Shown in pieces: positions 1-7,803 of a stretch of 9,223 bases of DNA. A program made the position numbers and the translations under genes. Source of the DNA: Cellvibrio sp. (GTDB taxonomy: Bacteria; Pseudomonadota; Gammaproteobacteria; Pseudomonadales; Cellvibrionaceae); contig JAJQJO010000131.1 of the NCBI GenBank assembly GCA_021323495.1, positions 1 to 9,223 of the forward strand, read 5' to 3'. The notes beneath the pieces are model-generated. The model saw only the letters and a program-made list of their open reading frames with translations, searched no databases and was not told the DNA's origin. Within the stretch, counting starts at the first letter, position 1; each line of letters starts with the position of its first letter.

Positions 1-503
1 GGTTTACCTCTATTTGCCGCCGTAATGCGCGCTACGATTGCATCCGCCACAGCACCTTGCTGATGTTGCACATAAGCGTCTTGAATAAATCGCACTCCTT
101 CCAACAGCGTAAACGGGCCGTAAGAGCGGGAGTCGGCAGCTAGTGCTCCTATGGTGGTTGCTGCTACTACAGAAGTCCGCGCCGCCCCCGCTAAAGCGCC
201 AATCTGGTTGCACCAGATACGCGGATCAGGCCAACTCAGGCAGCCATAAATGGCTTCAACCCAATCTGCGAGGGGCTTATCAACTAGTTTTCCCGTGGCA
301 TTGAGAATAAGAAGCTGGAAATAGGTTTTCTCTCCTACCAGTTCTTCAAGGATTGAATAACCATGACTGAAAACCCCCTTGCCTGGAAACCAGCCCCCAG
401 TACTGCTAACGATTTTTCCACGGCGTTGATCCAGATATTCGATCGCTGTGCTATCGCTATGAGTTACACCGGCAACCAGTGCGGTCTTATCGTTCAATGA
501 CAT
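1..503 (-). CDS. Citrate synthase-fold protein, second of a tandem pair (partial, C-terminus outside window)
   Basis: 167 complete codons are visible from ATG at 503 and the frame stays open to the left edge, so the C-terminal half is missing. The visible part aligns by eye with the N-terminal half of the upstream gene product: both share an HGY turn (47-49 here, 43-45 there), a helical stretch, a 'PDPR' segment (92-95) and a small-residue-rich helix. This is the layout of the citrate synthase large domain. At the position where citrate synthases carry the catalytic histidine in 'GPLHGGA', this protein reads GPFTLLEG (129-136), so that histidine appears to be lost. The start overlaps the upstream stop codon by 17 bases and has no good Shine-Dalgarno sequence, which suggests translational coupling. 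I infer a structural or altered-activity partner of the upstream protein. Its actual reaction is unknown and the second half could change the picture. Confidence 0.7.
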   Translation of the reverse strand, partial: MSLNDKTALVAGVTHSDSTAIEYLDQRRGKIVSSTGGWFPGKGVFSHGYSILEELVGEKTYFQLLILNATGKLVDKPLADWVEAIYGCLSWPDPRIWCNQIGALAGAARTSVVAATTIGALAADSRSYGPFTLLEGVRFIQDAYVQHQQGAVADAIVARITAANRGK

Positions 504-1311
504 AATTTTCGTCGCTAACAAAAGGCATTGCAGTAATAGGTTTGTTGGCTAATTCGAGTCCATGTGCAACCAAACCCGGGGAGCCAAGCAATTGAAATAA
601 ACTTCCCCCCGCGCGCGGCTGAAACCCGAGGTCCGCAAATACAGCGGCAGCGATACCGGTCGTGAACCAACCGATGCCCCTGGGTTCCAGTTGTGCAGCC
701 AGCCGGCATCCCCAATGCAATGCAGGACCCGCGCCTTCGTGCTCCAGTAGACGCAGGGCAATTTTATTAGCTAACAAATTCACTCCGCCATGGTGACGGC
801 CGAAACCGGGCAAGGCAGATCCATCGCTGGTATCTGCGTGCGCCTCGTTATTTTGCTGCGACAGGAACTGGGCAAACTTCAGGGGATCTGTGTTTTGTTG
901 TTTACGTAAAAAGCGCATCGCTTTTTCTACTTCACCGCCGCCCTGAAATTCTCCACCTAATATCGCCGAGGCAATTGGAAGGATGTGGGCGGGATCAGTT
1001 TTGCCGACGCCAACATTCATTGCGGCGCGTGTAGCAGGATGGCGCGGACCAGGATTGATCAATGCAATCATCAATGCTTGTAACAATGTTGCATCGGTTT
1101 TGGTGGGAAGTTCACCGCGGAACAATAAATAAAACACATCGACAAACGAACGCTTTTCCATGAGCTCAAACAAATCGTAGCCGTGGCACAATGCATGGGT
1201 TGCTATGTAAGGATTATCATCACTGGGTTGCTCGCTCCAGATACGTGTTGCAGTACGCTCAACAAAAGGTTCATTGCGACTGCGCACTTGATCATGCTTG
1301 TGCTCTGACAT
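487..1311 (-). CDS. Citrate synthase-like / citryl-CoA lyase-like protein, 274 aa, with substituted catalytic residues
   Basis: The protein follows the citrate synthase fold in order: HGYDLFEL (43-50, matching the family's 'RGYDIEEL'), LLFRGELPT (62-70), EFQGGGEVEKAMRFL (121-135, matching 'PLHGGANEAVLKML'), PGFGRHHGG (168-176, matching 'GFGHRVYK'), GIGWFTTG (212-219, matching 'NVDFYSG') and GSPGLVAHGLE (243-253). At 274 residues it is much shorter than the roughly 370-430 of true citrate synthases and nearer citryl-CoA lyase-like relatives. By this alignment the first catalytic His is Gln123 and the catalytic Asp is Trp215, while a His remains near 173-174. Normal citrate synthesis is therefore doubtful. 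GAGG at 1320-1323, 8 bases upstream, supports the ATG at 1311. It lies 52 bases after the TonB receptor gene with no terminator between them, and overlaps the next paralog. The fold is clear; the reaction is not. Confidence 0.75.
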   Translation of the reverse strand: MSEHKHDQVRSRNEPFVERTATRIWSEQPSDDNPYIATHALCHGYDLFELMEKRSFVDVFYLLFRGELPTKTDATLLQALMIALINPGPRHPATRAAMNVGVGKTDPAHILPIASAILGGEFQGGGEVEKAMRFLRKQQNTDPLKFAQFLSQQNNEAHADTSDGSALPGFGRHHGGVNLLANKIALRLLEHEGAGPALHWGCRLAAQLEPRGIGWFTTGIAAAVFADLGFQPRAGGSLFQLLGSPGLVAHGLELANKPITAMPFVSDENYVIER

Positions 1312-1363
1312 ACAGATTGCCTCAAAACAACTACAGATTTTTTTTCCTACAACCGGACGTACT

Positions 1364-3517
1364 TTAGTTAAACTGGTAGGTTATTTCCAACCAGGTGCTA
1401 CGCGATTCCAAAGGATAATCTCCGGCAATTTCTCCACTGCTTGGCTCGTAGGCATTTTCATCGGCCACATTGCGCAATGTGAGCGAGAGATCGAGCTCCG
1501 GTAAGATATTTTTTCGTCTCAGGGTGAGATTTAACAACGTATAGTCATCGATATCTGCACGAGGATCCGACGTTGCACGGTGGCGATCGCCCACCCAATT
1601 CAATTGGCCATGCAGAATCCAGTTTGAATGGAACTCCCAGTTGATATCTGTCTTAAACTGCTGACCGGGCGCATCCGGGATACGCGTATCATTAATTTCA
1701 TCACGTGCATCTTGCTGCGAGTAACTACCGCTTAAATGCAATTGGGTTATGGGCTTCCAATTAATTTCCCACTCGAAGCCATCACCATTTTGGTTGCGAA
1801 TATTTTGTGCGGTTTTGGTTGTTGCCATATCATCGGGAATAAACTCAATCATATCGCGTGCTTGATAAGAAAATAATGTCAGCGTGCTTTGCAAATCCCG
1901 GTTAAACAGATAATTGAAAGACAACTCCAGTGTATCAATTTGCTCTGGTTCCAAATTCGGATTGCCCAGCGCAACAGGATTATTTTTTGCGTGCTGCTCA
2001 GTAAAAGAGGGGGCGCGGAAAGCACTGCCATAAAGAAGTTTACTGGTCAGGTTGTCATTATTGGCCCATACCAATGCAATGCGCGGATTGGTTGTTCCAC
2101 CAAAATCCGAATAATCGTCGTAACGAACACCGGCGGTCAATTGCAGGTCAGATATTATTTGCCACTCATCCTGCACAGATACATAACGAACATTGCGCGA
2201 ACCGTTTTCCAGGAAAACATATTCGGTGTCGCTGACATCAGTCAATTTGCCCGACACAATCCCTTCCGTCCCATCAATCACACCTGGACCAAAATTTTTA
2301 TATTCGCGGGCATCCAGCGTTTGTTTTTTTGCACCCACCGCCAAACGCAAGCGATGCGCTTCCCATCCCGAGTAAATCGAAACAAACTCGGCTTGGGCAT
2401 CGGTTGATTCCTGACCGGGATTACCAATCAATCCATCGGGAAACAACACCATACCGGCCGGCGCAGTAAAATTGAGATTGCCATCACTTCCTATTGGCAA
2501 CAAAGTACCTGGCGGTAATAAATTGAATTGCGATTGAAGATCGTAATAGAGATAGCTCACCCGCACGCTATTATCCCACTCGCCCTGCCCTTCATTGAGG
2601 TGATAGGTAGCATCCACCATCCATAACGTACTATCGTCCTCGCCCGCTACATCAAGTGCCTGGGCTCCACCTGCACCTATACCGGCATCTTCAGAAATCC
2701 AGCTCCAGAGGTTAATTTTCATCTGCTCACTATTTAATGCCAGATGAGTATCAAGAAGCTGATATCGCGTCGAAAGTGGACCAGGAGCAAGTGACGCATT
2801 GGTTCCCAGAGCAGTATCCAGGGTTGACTGTAAATCTGCATTGACTTGCCTATCACCATCACCATTGCTTTCCTGATAAGCCAGATTAAATGCAATTCCC
2901 CAATCCTGTGTTTGGGTAGCCGTTTGCAGCCATACATCTTTGCTATCAAAGGAACCTACGCGCACGCCCATCTCATTATTTGTATCTGCTGATGGGTCTT
3001 TGGTGATGACATTAATAACACCGGCATAGGCGTCAGCTCCGTAAATTGCAGAGCCTGGCCCACGTATCACCTCCACCCGCTCAATGCTTGCCACTGGGAA
3101 ACGAAACAATGACGGTCTGCTCCCCTGTAAGCTGGACTGCACCGGAACGCCATTCATCAACAACAATACTTGCGGGTTAAAGCCGGTATGAATACCGCGA
3201 ATCGAATAAATCGAATCCAACCGGCTTAGGGAGGAGAGCGAGACATGCAGTCCAGGGACCGTTTCCAGCACATCGTTGAGCGTGCGTGCGCCCATCGCCT
3301 GGATTTCGCCGGCCGAAATAACTGTCGCGGTAGCGGGCGCACGGTCAAGCGGCGTGCTGTTGCCCGTGGCAATGGAAATTTCAATTTGGCCCAACTCGGC
3401 CAGTGAAAGGTTGTAGAAATCATCAGAGGATCGGGCTCCGGGCTCCGCAGTCACCCCCGAGGCCAGACCAGCTAAAGCCAGGGCCAGCGGAATTGTTTGG
3501 TTTCTAATCACTCGCAT
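1364..3517 (-). CDS. TonB-dependent outer membrane receptor, 717 aa
   Basis: This is an outer membrane beta-barrel that imports a ligand using TonB energy. A signal peptide covers residues 1-24, with likely cleavage after VTA. The mature N-terminus holds 'FYNLSLAELGQIEISIATG' (34-52), typical of a receptor subgroup often found beside YfiR-domain proteins; IEISIATG may be the TonB box. The plug spans about 60-173, with the landmarks VISAGEI (66-72), VPGL (87-90), SIRGIH (105-110), MNGVPV (121-126), IERVEVIRGPGSAIYG (145-160) and GVINVITK (166-173). The rest is barrel, including RYDDYSDFGGTTNPR and YGSAFRAPSFTEQ motifs, ending in TYQFN with Phe next to last rather than last. There is no FecA-type N-terminal signalling domain. 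The start is ATG, with AGG about 9 bases upstream. The substrate cannot be read from the sequence; ferric chelate, cobalamin or a glycan are all possible. Confidence 0.95.
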   Translation of the reverse strand: MRVIRNQTIPLALALAGLASGVTAEPGARSSDDFYNLSLAELGQIEISIATGNSTPLDRAPATATVISAGEIQAMGARTLNDVLETVPGLHVSLSSLSRLDSIYSIRGIHTGFNPQVLLLMNGVPVQSSLQGSRPSLFRFPVASIERVEVIRGPGSAIYGADAYAGVINVITKDPSADTNNEMGVRVGSFDSKDVWLQTATQTQDWGIAFNLAYQESNGDGDRQVNADLQSTLDTALGTNASLAPGPLSTRYQLLDTHLALNSEQMKINLWSWISEDAGIGAGGAQALDVAGEDDSTLWMVDATYHLNEGQGEWDNSVRVSYLYYDLQSQFNLLPPGTLLPIGSDGNLNFTAPAGMVLFPDGLIGNPGQESTDAQAEFVSIYSGWEAHRLRLAVGAKKQTLDAREYKNFGPGVIDGTEGIVSGKLTDVSDTEYVFLENGSRNVRYVSVQDEWQIISDLQLTAGVRYDDYSDFGGTTNPRIALVWANNDNLTSKLLYGSAFRAPSFTEQHAKNNPVALGNPNLEPEQIDTLELSFNYLFNRDLQSTLTLFSYQARDMIEFIPDDMATTKTAQNIRNQNGDGFEWEINWKPITQLHLSGSYSQQDARDEINDTRIPDAPGQQFKTDINWEFHSNWILHGQLNWVGDRHRATSDPRADIDDYTLLNLTLRRKNILPELDLSLTLRNVADENAYEPSSGEIAGDYPLESRSTWLEITYQFN

Positions 3518-3587
3518 AATGACAACCTATCTAAAAGGATCGATGTCATTCCGCTGACAAAAACACTCGACTAACGGGTGAGCCAAA

Positions 3588-3622
3588 CCTGACGAATTCC
3601 TGACTTGACCTTATGTCCTGAA
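3588..3622 (-). repeat. Short direct repeats in the leader of the TonB receptor gene
   Basis: The hexamer CCTGAC (plus strand) occurs at 3588-3593 and 3599-3604, exactly 11 bases apart, with a near copy CCTGAA at 3617-3622. They lie about 70-105 bases upstream of the receptor start, within the 187-base gap (3518-3704) that otherwise shows no gene. One-turn spacing on the same face of the helix would suit a regulator binding site, possibly for control of the receptor. Short repeats like these can arise by chance and I see no strong promoter that fixes their position relative to RNA polymerase. Confidence 0.3.
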
Positions 3623-3704
3623 AGAACTGCTCTAAGTACTTTTCGCACTAAGAAAGGATAAAGATAGTTTAACTTTGCATGAAAGCAAAGACGCTCCGTT
3701 AAGT

Positions 3705-6113
3705 TTACTGAGGCGTCGGTGGATTTTTGTGTGGTGCCAAACGTTGGATGGCAAGCTTAAGGGTGTCACGCCTTACCGGTTTGGTCAGATATTCTTCCGG
3801 AGGCTGGCGATTGAAGCGTTTGCGCTCTTCGATCATGGATATAACTATCACCGGGATATCGCATATATCCGGGTCAGCTTTGATTCGCTCGAACAGGATC
3901 CAACCATGCTGGTCAGGCAGGAATAAATCCAACGTGATCACCTGTGGCTTGATTGACTGGATCATCCGCCAGCCGCTTTCGGCATCATTCGCAGTGTGTA
4001 CCTGGTAGCCCTCGGCACGGATGGTGCGCGCCATAATATCGAGGAAGGCTGGGTCATCATCAATCATCACCACTTGTTCGCCACTGGGGGCTATAGCAAC
4101 CGGCGGTGTTGCCAGTTGCACTTCATCGCCTTCAAGTTTGGGGATCGGTACCGTCATGGGATTAATCGGCAGCGGCAGCTCAACAATAAACCGGGAGCCT
4201 ACCCCCGGCTCGCTTTCAACCCGGATACTGCCGCCCATCAATTCACACAACTGGCGCGTGATGGACAAGCCCAGGCCGCTACCCTGGAATTTGCGCGTAG
4301 TACCGGAATCGGCCTGTTTGAATGGATCAAAAATGGTTGCTTGCTGTTCGGCCGGGATACCAATACCGGTATCCGCAACGCTGATAAAAATTTGTTGCGG
4401 TTGATGATAGGCCTTGATCCGCACCTGCCCCCCGGGCGCAAACTTGATGGCATTGCCCAGCAGGTTTATTAAAATATGCAGCAGCTTTTCCGGATCAGCC
4501 ACCGGCAGGGATGCACCGTCATCTACATCGACTTGCAAACGAATCGCATTTTTTTCGGCCAGCGAAGCAACGGTGCCGAGCGCTTCATCCACCAGGCTCG
4601 ATAATTTGACCTCGGTTAAATCCAGGTCCATACGCCCCGATTCGATTTTCGCCAGGTCCAGCACACCGTTAATCAGTTTTAACAACCGTTCACTGTTGAG
4701 GATCACGCGATTTAAATCTTTCAGGTGATGTTCGTCATCCGCCAGTTTCAATTCTTCGATTACGACCTCGGTATAGCCAATAATCGCCTGCAATGGTGTG
4801 CGCAATTCATGGCTCATCAGCGACAGGAATTCGCTCTTCGCCTTGCTCGCGTCCTCTGCTTTGCGCTTGGCGATTGCAAGCCGGTCACGCGCTATTTGTA
4901 AATCCTGGGTATGCGCTGCAAGGCGCTGGTTATCGCGGCGTTTAATGGTGTAGGCGATGAATACTGTGATTATTAATAAAGTACCCAATAGCACGAGTCC
5001 CCACAGGTAACGCAGGGCTACCTGTTGTGAATCAACCAGCGCATCCAAATCCACTATGGCATTTTTTTGTTTGAGAATGGTCCCTTCCTGGGATTTGATC
5101 GTGGTATTTAAAAAGGTGAGGCGTTTTTCGCGGTTATCAATTTCAGCCAGGATGGTGCGCAAATGTGCTTGTTGTTCATCCAGTTCCCTGGTGCGTAACT
5201 CCACTTCCTGCAACAATTGCTCGCGCTCTTTCTTACTCGATTCAATTTGCGTTTGCTGGTTTTGCAAAAGATCTTTTTGCTCGGCAATCAAGGCGTCGCT
5301 CTTCTGGATATTTTGATTTAACTCGGCCATCTGCCCTTGCAAACGGGCATTCAGTGCCTCCCGGGTTTGGATGGCGGCGATCAATTCGTTAAGCGTTTTT
5401 TCACGGCCACTCAATTGTTTTTGCAATGCAACCAGCGAGGCCTGGCCTTCGCGATACAATTTGGCCACATCAATTTCGGTACCGCCATTCAAAATCAATT
5501 CCGGCAGCGGGGTTAAACCATGATTGATAATATTGGATTTGTTAACTTCAAAACGGAGGCGATCATTTTCAGTAGTGATCAGGTTGATCATCACCAATTG
5601 TTTATTATTGTATTCCTCGGTAACCAGTAATACCGGCTTGCCTTCCAACGCATCGTAAATATCAGCCAGGGTTTTTGCACTCGCACCTTCAACATATACC
5701 AGATGATATTTCGCCAGCGCTTCCACGCGGTTAACCTGGTTCACGCGAATAGGCAGATTGCGCAGCTTCACCCTATCGCGCAATACATTCAGCTCTGCCA
5801 TAAGCGCGGGGTTACTCGCACCGTATACACCTATATCAAAAGAAGCCATCGCCGCCTGGTTAGGCCACTCGATGTTTTTTGCAAAATTATATAAATAAGA
5901 AGCAGTCAGTTTTTGTTTGTTAAGGCCTTGCGCCCAAGTGGAATCAGCAGCGGTAATAATCAACACCAGCGTTAAAAACAAATACTTGAGAGACAAACCT
6001 TGCACCCACACTTGTCGTAACAACCAGGGACGGTTCGGGAAAGTCGTGTTTGACCGCCAATTATTTTTCGACATCGCAATTAGTCTTATAAGTATCTTTA
6101 ACCACTGAAGCAT
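3705..6113 (-). CDS. Hybrid sensor histidine kinase with periplasmic YfiR-like domain and C-terminal receiver, 802 aa
   Basis: Domain order is as follows. A hydrophobic export signal lies at about 41-61 (cleavage likely after TWA). A YfiR-like (DUF4154) domain at about 66-210 begins KLTASYLYNFAKNIEWP and ends in LPELILNGG. A long coiled coil follows at about 215-365, then a membrane span at about 368-390. HisKA carries the phosphoacceptor His435 in SHELRTP. The ATPase domain has Asn554 (N box), DTGIG (581-585) and GSGLGLS (611-617). The receiver has acidic residues 685-687, phosphoacceptor Asp729, Ser759 and Lys778. All key residues are present, so kinase and receiver should be active. YfiR domains sense periplasmic or redox conditions in other systems; here sensing would pass through the coiled coil to the kinase. 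ATG at 6113 puts about 40 residues before the signal; ATG at 6074 is a possible alternative, but neither has a strong ribosome binding site. No DNA-binding output domain is present, so the output partner lies elsewhere. Confidence 0.95.
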   Translation of the reverse strand: MLQWLKILIRLIAMSKNNWRSNTTFPNRPWLLRQVWVQGLSLKYLFLTLVLIITAADSTWAQGLNKQKLTASYLYNFAKNIEWPNQAAMASFDIGVYGASNPALMAELNVLRDRVKLRNLPIRVNQVNRVEALAKYHLVYVEGASAKTLADIYDALEGKPVLLVTEEYNNKQLVMINLITTENDRLRFEVNKSNIINHGLTPLPELILNGGTEIDVAKLYREGQASLVALQKQLSGREKTLNELIAAIQTREALNARLQGQMAELNQNIQKSDALIAEQKDLLQNQQTQIESSKKEREQLLQEVELRTRELDEQQAHLRTILAEIDNREKRLTFLNTTIKSQEGTILKQKNAIVDLDALVDSQQVALRYLWGLVLLGTLLIITVFIAYTIKRRDNQRLAAHTQDLQIARDRLAIAKRKAEDASKAKSEFLSLMSHELRTPLQAIIGYTEVVIEELKLADDEHHLKDLNRVILNSERLLKLINGVLDLAKIESGRMDLDLTEVKLSSLVDEALGTVASLAEKNAIRLQVDVDDGASLPVADPEKLLHILINLLGNAIKFAPGGQVRIKAYHQPQQIFISVADTGIGIPAEQQATIFDPFKQADSGTTRKFQGSGLGLSITRQLCELMGGSIRVESEPGVGSRFIVELPLPINPMTVPIPKLEGDEVQLATPPVAIAPSGEQVVMIDDDPAFLDIMARTIRAEGYQVHTANDAESGWRMIQSIKPQVITLDLFLPDQHGWILFERIKADPDICDIPVIVISMIEERKRFNRQPPEEYLTKPVRRDTLKLAIQRLAPHKNPPTPQ

Positions 6114-6131
6114 AGCCTGTTCATTCCGCTT

Positions 6132-6161
6132 TTGATAGTTCAGCTGCCAGCCTTATTCCAA
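6132..6161 (-). promoter_or_regulatory. Possible sigma-70-type promoter for the hybrid kinase gene
   Basis: On the minus strand TTGGAA (6156-6161) and TATCAA (6132-6137) are separated by 18 bases, each matching the -35 and -10 consensus at four of six positions. The -10 lies 18 bases before the kinase ATG and the site sits just downstream of a strong terminator, where a new promoter is expected. The match is moderate and the 5' leader would be very short, so this is a suggestion only. Confidence 0.25.
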
Positions 6162-6170
6162 CTCCTGGAC

Positions 6171-6197
6171 AATAAAAAAGGCGCCCTTAGGCGCCTC
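6171..6197 (-). terminator. Rho-independent terminator after the exported-protein genes
   Basis: On the minus strand the sequence forms a perfect 7-base-pair GC-rich stem (AGGCGCC, 6190-6196, pairing with GGCGCCT, 6179-6185) around a four-base loop. A run of six T residues (6174-6179) follows, the first of them forming the last pair of the stem, and then ATT. It sits about 40 bases after the stop codon of the 505-residue protein gene and about 58 bases before the kinase start. It marks the end of the right-hand transcription unit and implies that the kinase has its own promoter. Confidence 0.9.
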
Positions 6198-6218
6198 ATT
6201 CAACTAACGTACTTTTTA

Positions 6219-6234
6219 TCGCCAATATTGGCGA
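6219..6234. repeat. Perfect 16-base palindrome just after a stop codon
   Basis: TCGCCAATATTGGCGA is identical to its own reverse complement. It begins 2 bases after the stop codon of the 505-residue protein gene and lies about 22 bases before the terminator hairpin. As RNA it could form a 6-base-pair stem with an ATAT loop; as DNA it could be a dimeric-regulator site. It lacks a T run on the minus strand, so it is not a terminator itself. It may stabilise the 3' end of the transcript. Confidence 0.5.
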
Positions 6235-6236
6235 GA

Positions 6237-7754
6237 TTACATATAGGCTTTGGCAAACGCCGCTTTGGATTCCTGGATATAACTGCGCACTTTTACCGCG
6301 TGGGATTCCCACACTGCGCGGTCAGTATCACTGGTAAAGGGGTTTTGGTCTTTGGCCACCGAGCGATCAAACTTGTCATAAAATGTAATGACTGATGAGG
6401 CAATTTGATTAAACCGCTCTTTAAATACTTGCGACTCTTCCATATTGCCCGTCACTTTCATCATAAATTGCACAAATTCGGTATTGGAACTGGAATGGTT
6501 TTGGTAGCTCTCCGCTTGCACCATAAAATAATTGTGGATCTCTTGTAATGCCGCATTGCGGGTTGGTTCATCTTTACTGAGCACACGGTTGTAATTTTCC
6601 TGCCCACGCCCCATCCCGCCAGCGATCAGCGATTCTTTTAAATGTTTGTCCAGGTCCTTACGGAACCGGTCCACTTCGCGCTGGATATCGATCAGGTCTT
6701 TATCCAGGGTGGTGACTGTGGATAATTCTTTTTCTACTTCGATTAAAAAGGTTTCCGTTTTGGAAAAGGTTTTTAAACCATTTTCTTCAGCAAACTTGCG
6801 CGATTTGCGATCTATGCCGGCATTATCGTAGGAAGATTTATCAAAAGCCGTGGCCACTATGGTCTTGAAGGGTTCGGCAAAAGCAGCATAGGCGCCCTGG
6901 GTCATCACGTTAAGCGTCGCGGTGGCTATATCACCCAAGGGGCGTAACAGCGAATCCATCCGCGCCTTTTGAATTGGCGATGCCACCTGGCGCACATCAT
7001 TGACCACGCCTTTAAATGTTTGGTAAGCCAGTGGATTGGCCATTTTGCCGCGCTCGGAAGTGGCGAGCACCAGCGTCACACTCGAATAAATACCATTGGC
7101 ATATTCGAGATACTGGCGCTGCACATCGATTTGTGCGGCATAGTTTTTACCCAGGGTACGCAGTGCATCTGCCTGCACCTGATAATTTTTATCGTCGCGC
7201 AGTTTCCCGAGGACTTCGGCGATGACTTTCTGCTGGTTTTTTTGCAGCGCCGTGTCCAGCAGGATTTTTTCCACGCTCAAGTCATCAACCCAGGCCTGGC
7301 CATTGGTCACCTCAAAATCCAGACGCAGGAATTTTTTGCCCGGATCATCAATTGAAATACGTTTTGCGTGATATTCAGCCGAGTCATTATTGCCCAGGAT
7401 CTGTCCCACCTGCACCCAACCGCTATCGGAATTCTGGTTAGGTGCGACCAATACATTCACTTTGTATTGGGTCGCAGGCGATGAGGTTTTAATCCAGAAC
7501 TCAAGTGTGCCCTGCTCGCTTAAATTGACGCGCGAGCGCACCGATGCTTCGCCCTGCTCAAGTTGGAGTGCACCCGTGCCAGTGCGTGCTTGTTCGGCAA
7601 TAAATTTTGCCCCGTAGATGAGCGCCCATTTTTTTTGTTCGGTTTCATTTTCGAAACCATTTTTAAAAATGACGGATTTTTGTTGGGCTATTGCCAGCGA
7701 TGCCATAAAGCTGGCGGTACAAAGTACCAATACTTTTGCGCCTGTTTTCAACAT
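6237..7754 (-). CDS. Exported protein of unknown function with beta-rich N-terminal and helical C-terminal part, 505 aa
   Basis: I do not recognise this family. From ATG at 7754 the protein opens with a classical signal peptide (MLKTGAKVLVL...SLAIA, cleavage after residue 23), so it should be periplasmic or secreted. The Cys at 12 is not in a lipobox. Residues about 25-163 are beta-rich: FKNGFENETEQKKW, GALQLEQGEASVRSRV, GTLEFWIKT and FLRLDFEVTNGQAWVDDLSVEK. This resembles the jelly-roll form of carbohydrate-binding or LamG-like modules, ending in the 'WVDDLSV' strand common in such modules. Residues about 165-505 are almost entirely helical and highly charged, with heptad-like stretches (around 335-380) and no membrane span. 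The start at 7754 is preferred over TTG 7784 or ATG 7778 because it has GAG six bases upstream and gives an ideal signal peptide. It follows the NodB-like gene closely and precedes the terminator, suggesting a joint envelope or polysaccharide role. Confidence 0.8.
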   Translation of the reverse strand: MLKTGAKVLVLCTASFMASLAIAQQKSVIFKNGFENETEQKKWALIYGAKFIAEQARTGTGALQLEQGEASVRSRVNLSEQGTLEFWIKTSSPATQYKVNVLVAPNQNSDSGWVQVGQILGNNDSAEYHAKRISIDDPGKKFLRLDFEVTNGQAWVDDLSVEKILLDTALQKNQQKVIAEVLGKLRDDKNYQVQADALRTLGKNYAAQIDVQRQYLEYANGIYSSVTLVLATSERGKMANPLAYQTFKGVVNDVRQVASPIQKARMDSLLRPLGDIATATLNVMTQGAYAAFAEPFKTIVATAFDKSSYDNAGIDRKSRKFAEENGLKTFSKTETFLIEVEKELSTVTTLDKDLIDIQREVDRFRKDLDKHLKESLIAGGMGRGQENYNRVLSKDEPTRNAALQEIHNYFMVQAESYQNHSSSNTEFVQFMMKVTGNMEESQVFKERFNQIASSVITFYDKFDRSVAKDQNPFTSDTDRAVWESHAVKVRSYIQESKAAFAKAYM

Positions 7755-7758
7755 ACTT

Positions 7759-7763
7759 TTCTC
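7759..7763 (-). promoter_or_regulatory. Ribosome binding site deciding the start of the 505-residue exported protein
   Basis: Minus-strand GAGAA, with GAG (7761-7763) six bases before ATG 7754, is the only reasonable Shine-Dalgarno match near the possible starts. The upstream TTG (7784) and ATG (7778) have none, and using them would add ten or eight polar residues before the signal peptide. Confidence 0.5.
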
Positions 7764-7803
7764 GCTGTGCTTAATCATAAACAATGACCATTAACAAAAA
7801 ATA

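Noticed and set aside
1889..2407. 172-residue open frame on the plus strand
   Set aside because: It lies wholly inside the TonB receptor gene on the opposite strand and its translation shows no domain or normal protein composition; it is an antisense shadow.
3673..3690. Inverted repeat CTTTGC-GCAAAG after the kinase stop, considered as a terminator
   Set aside because: Only six base pairs, AT-rich, and no proper T run follows on the minus strand; too weak to call.
3996..4472. 158-residue plus-strand open frame inside the kinase gene
   Set aside because: It is opposite the well-supported ATPase and receiver coding region, with no recognisable motif.
7755..7784. Longer N-terminus for the 505-residue protein from TTG 7784 or ATG 7778
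   Set aside because: No ribosome binding site at either position, and the extension places polar residues before an otherwise ideal signal peptide.
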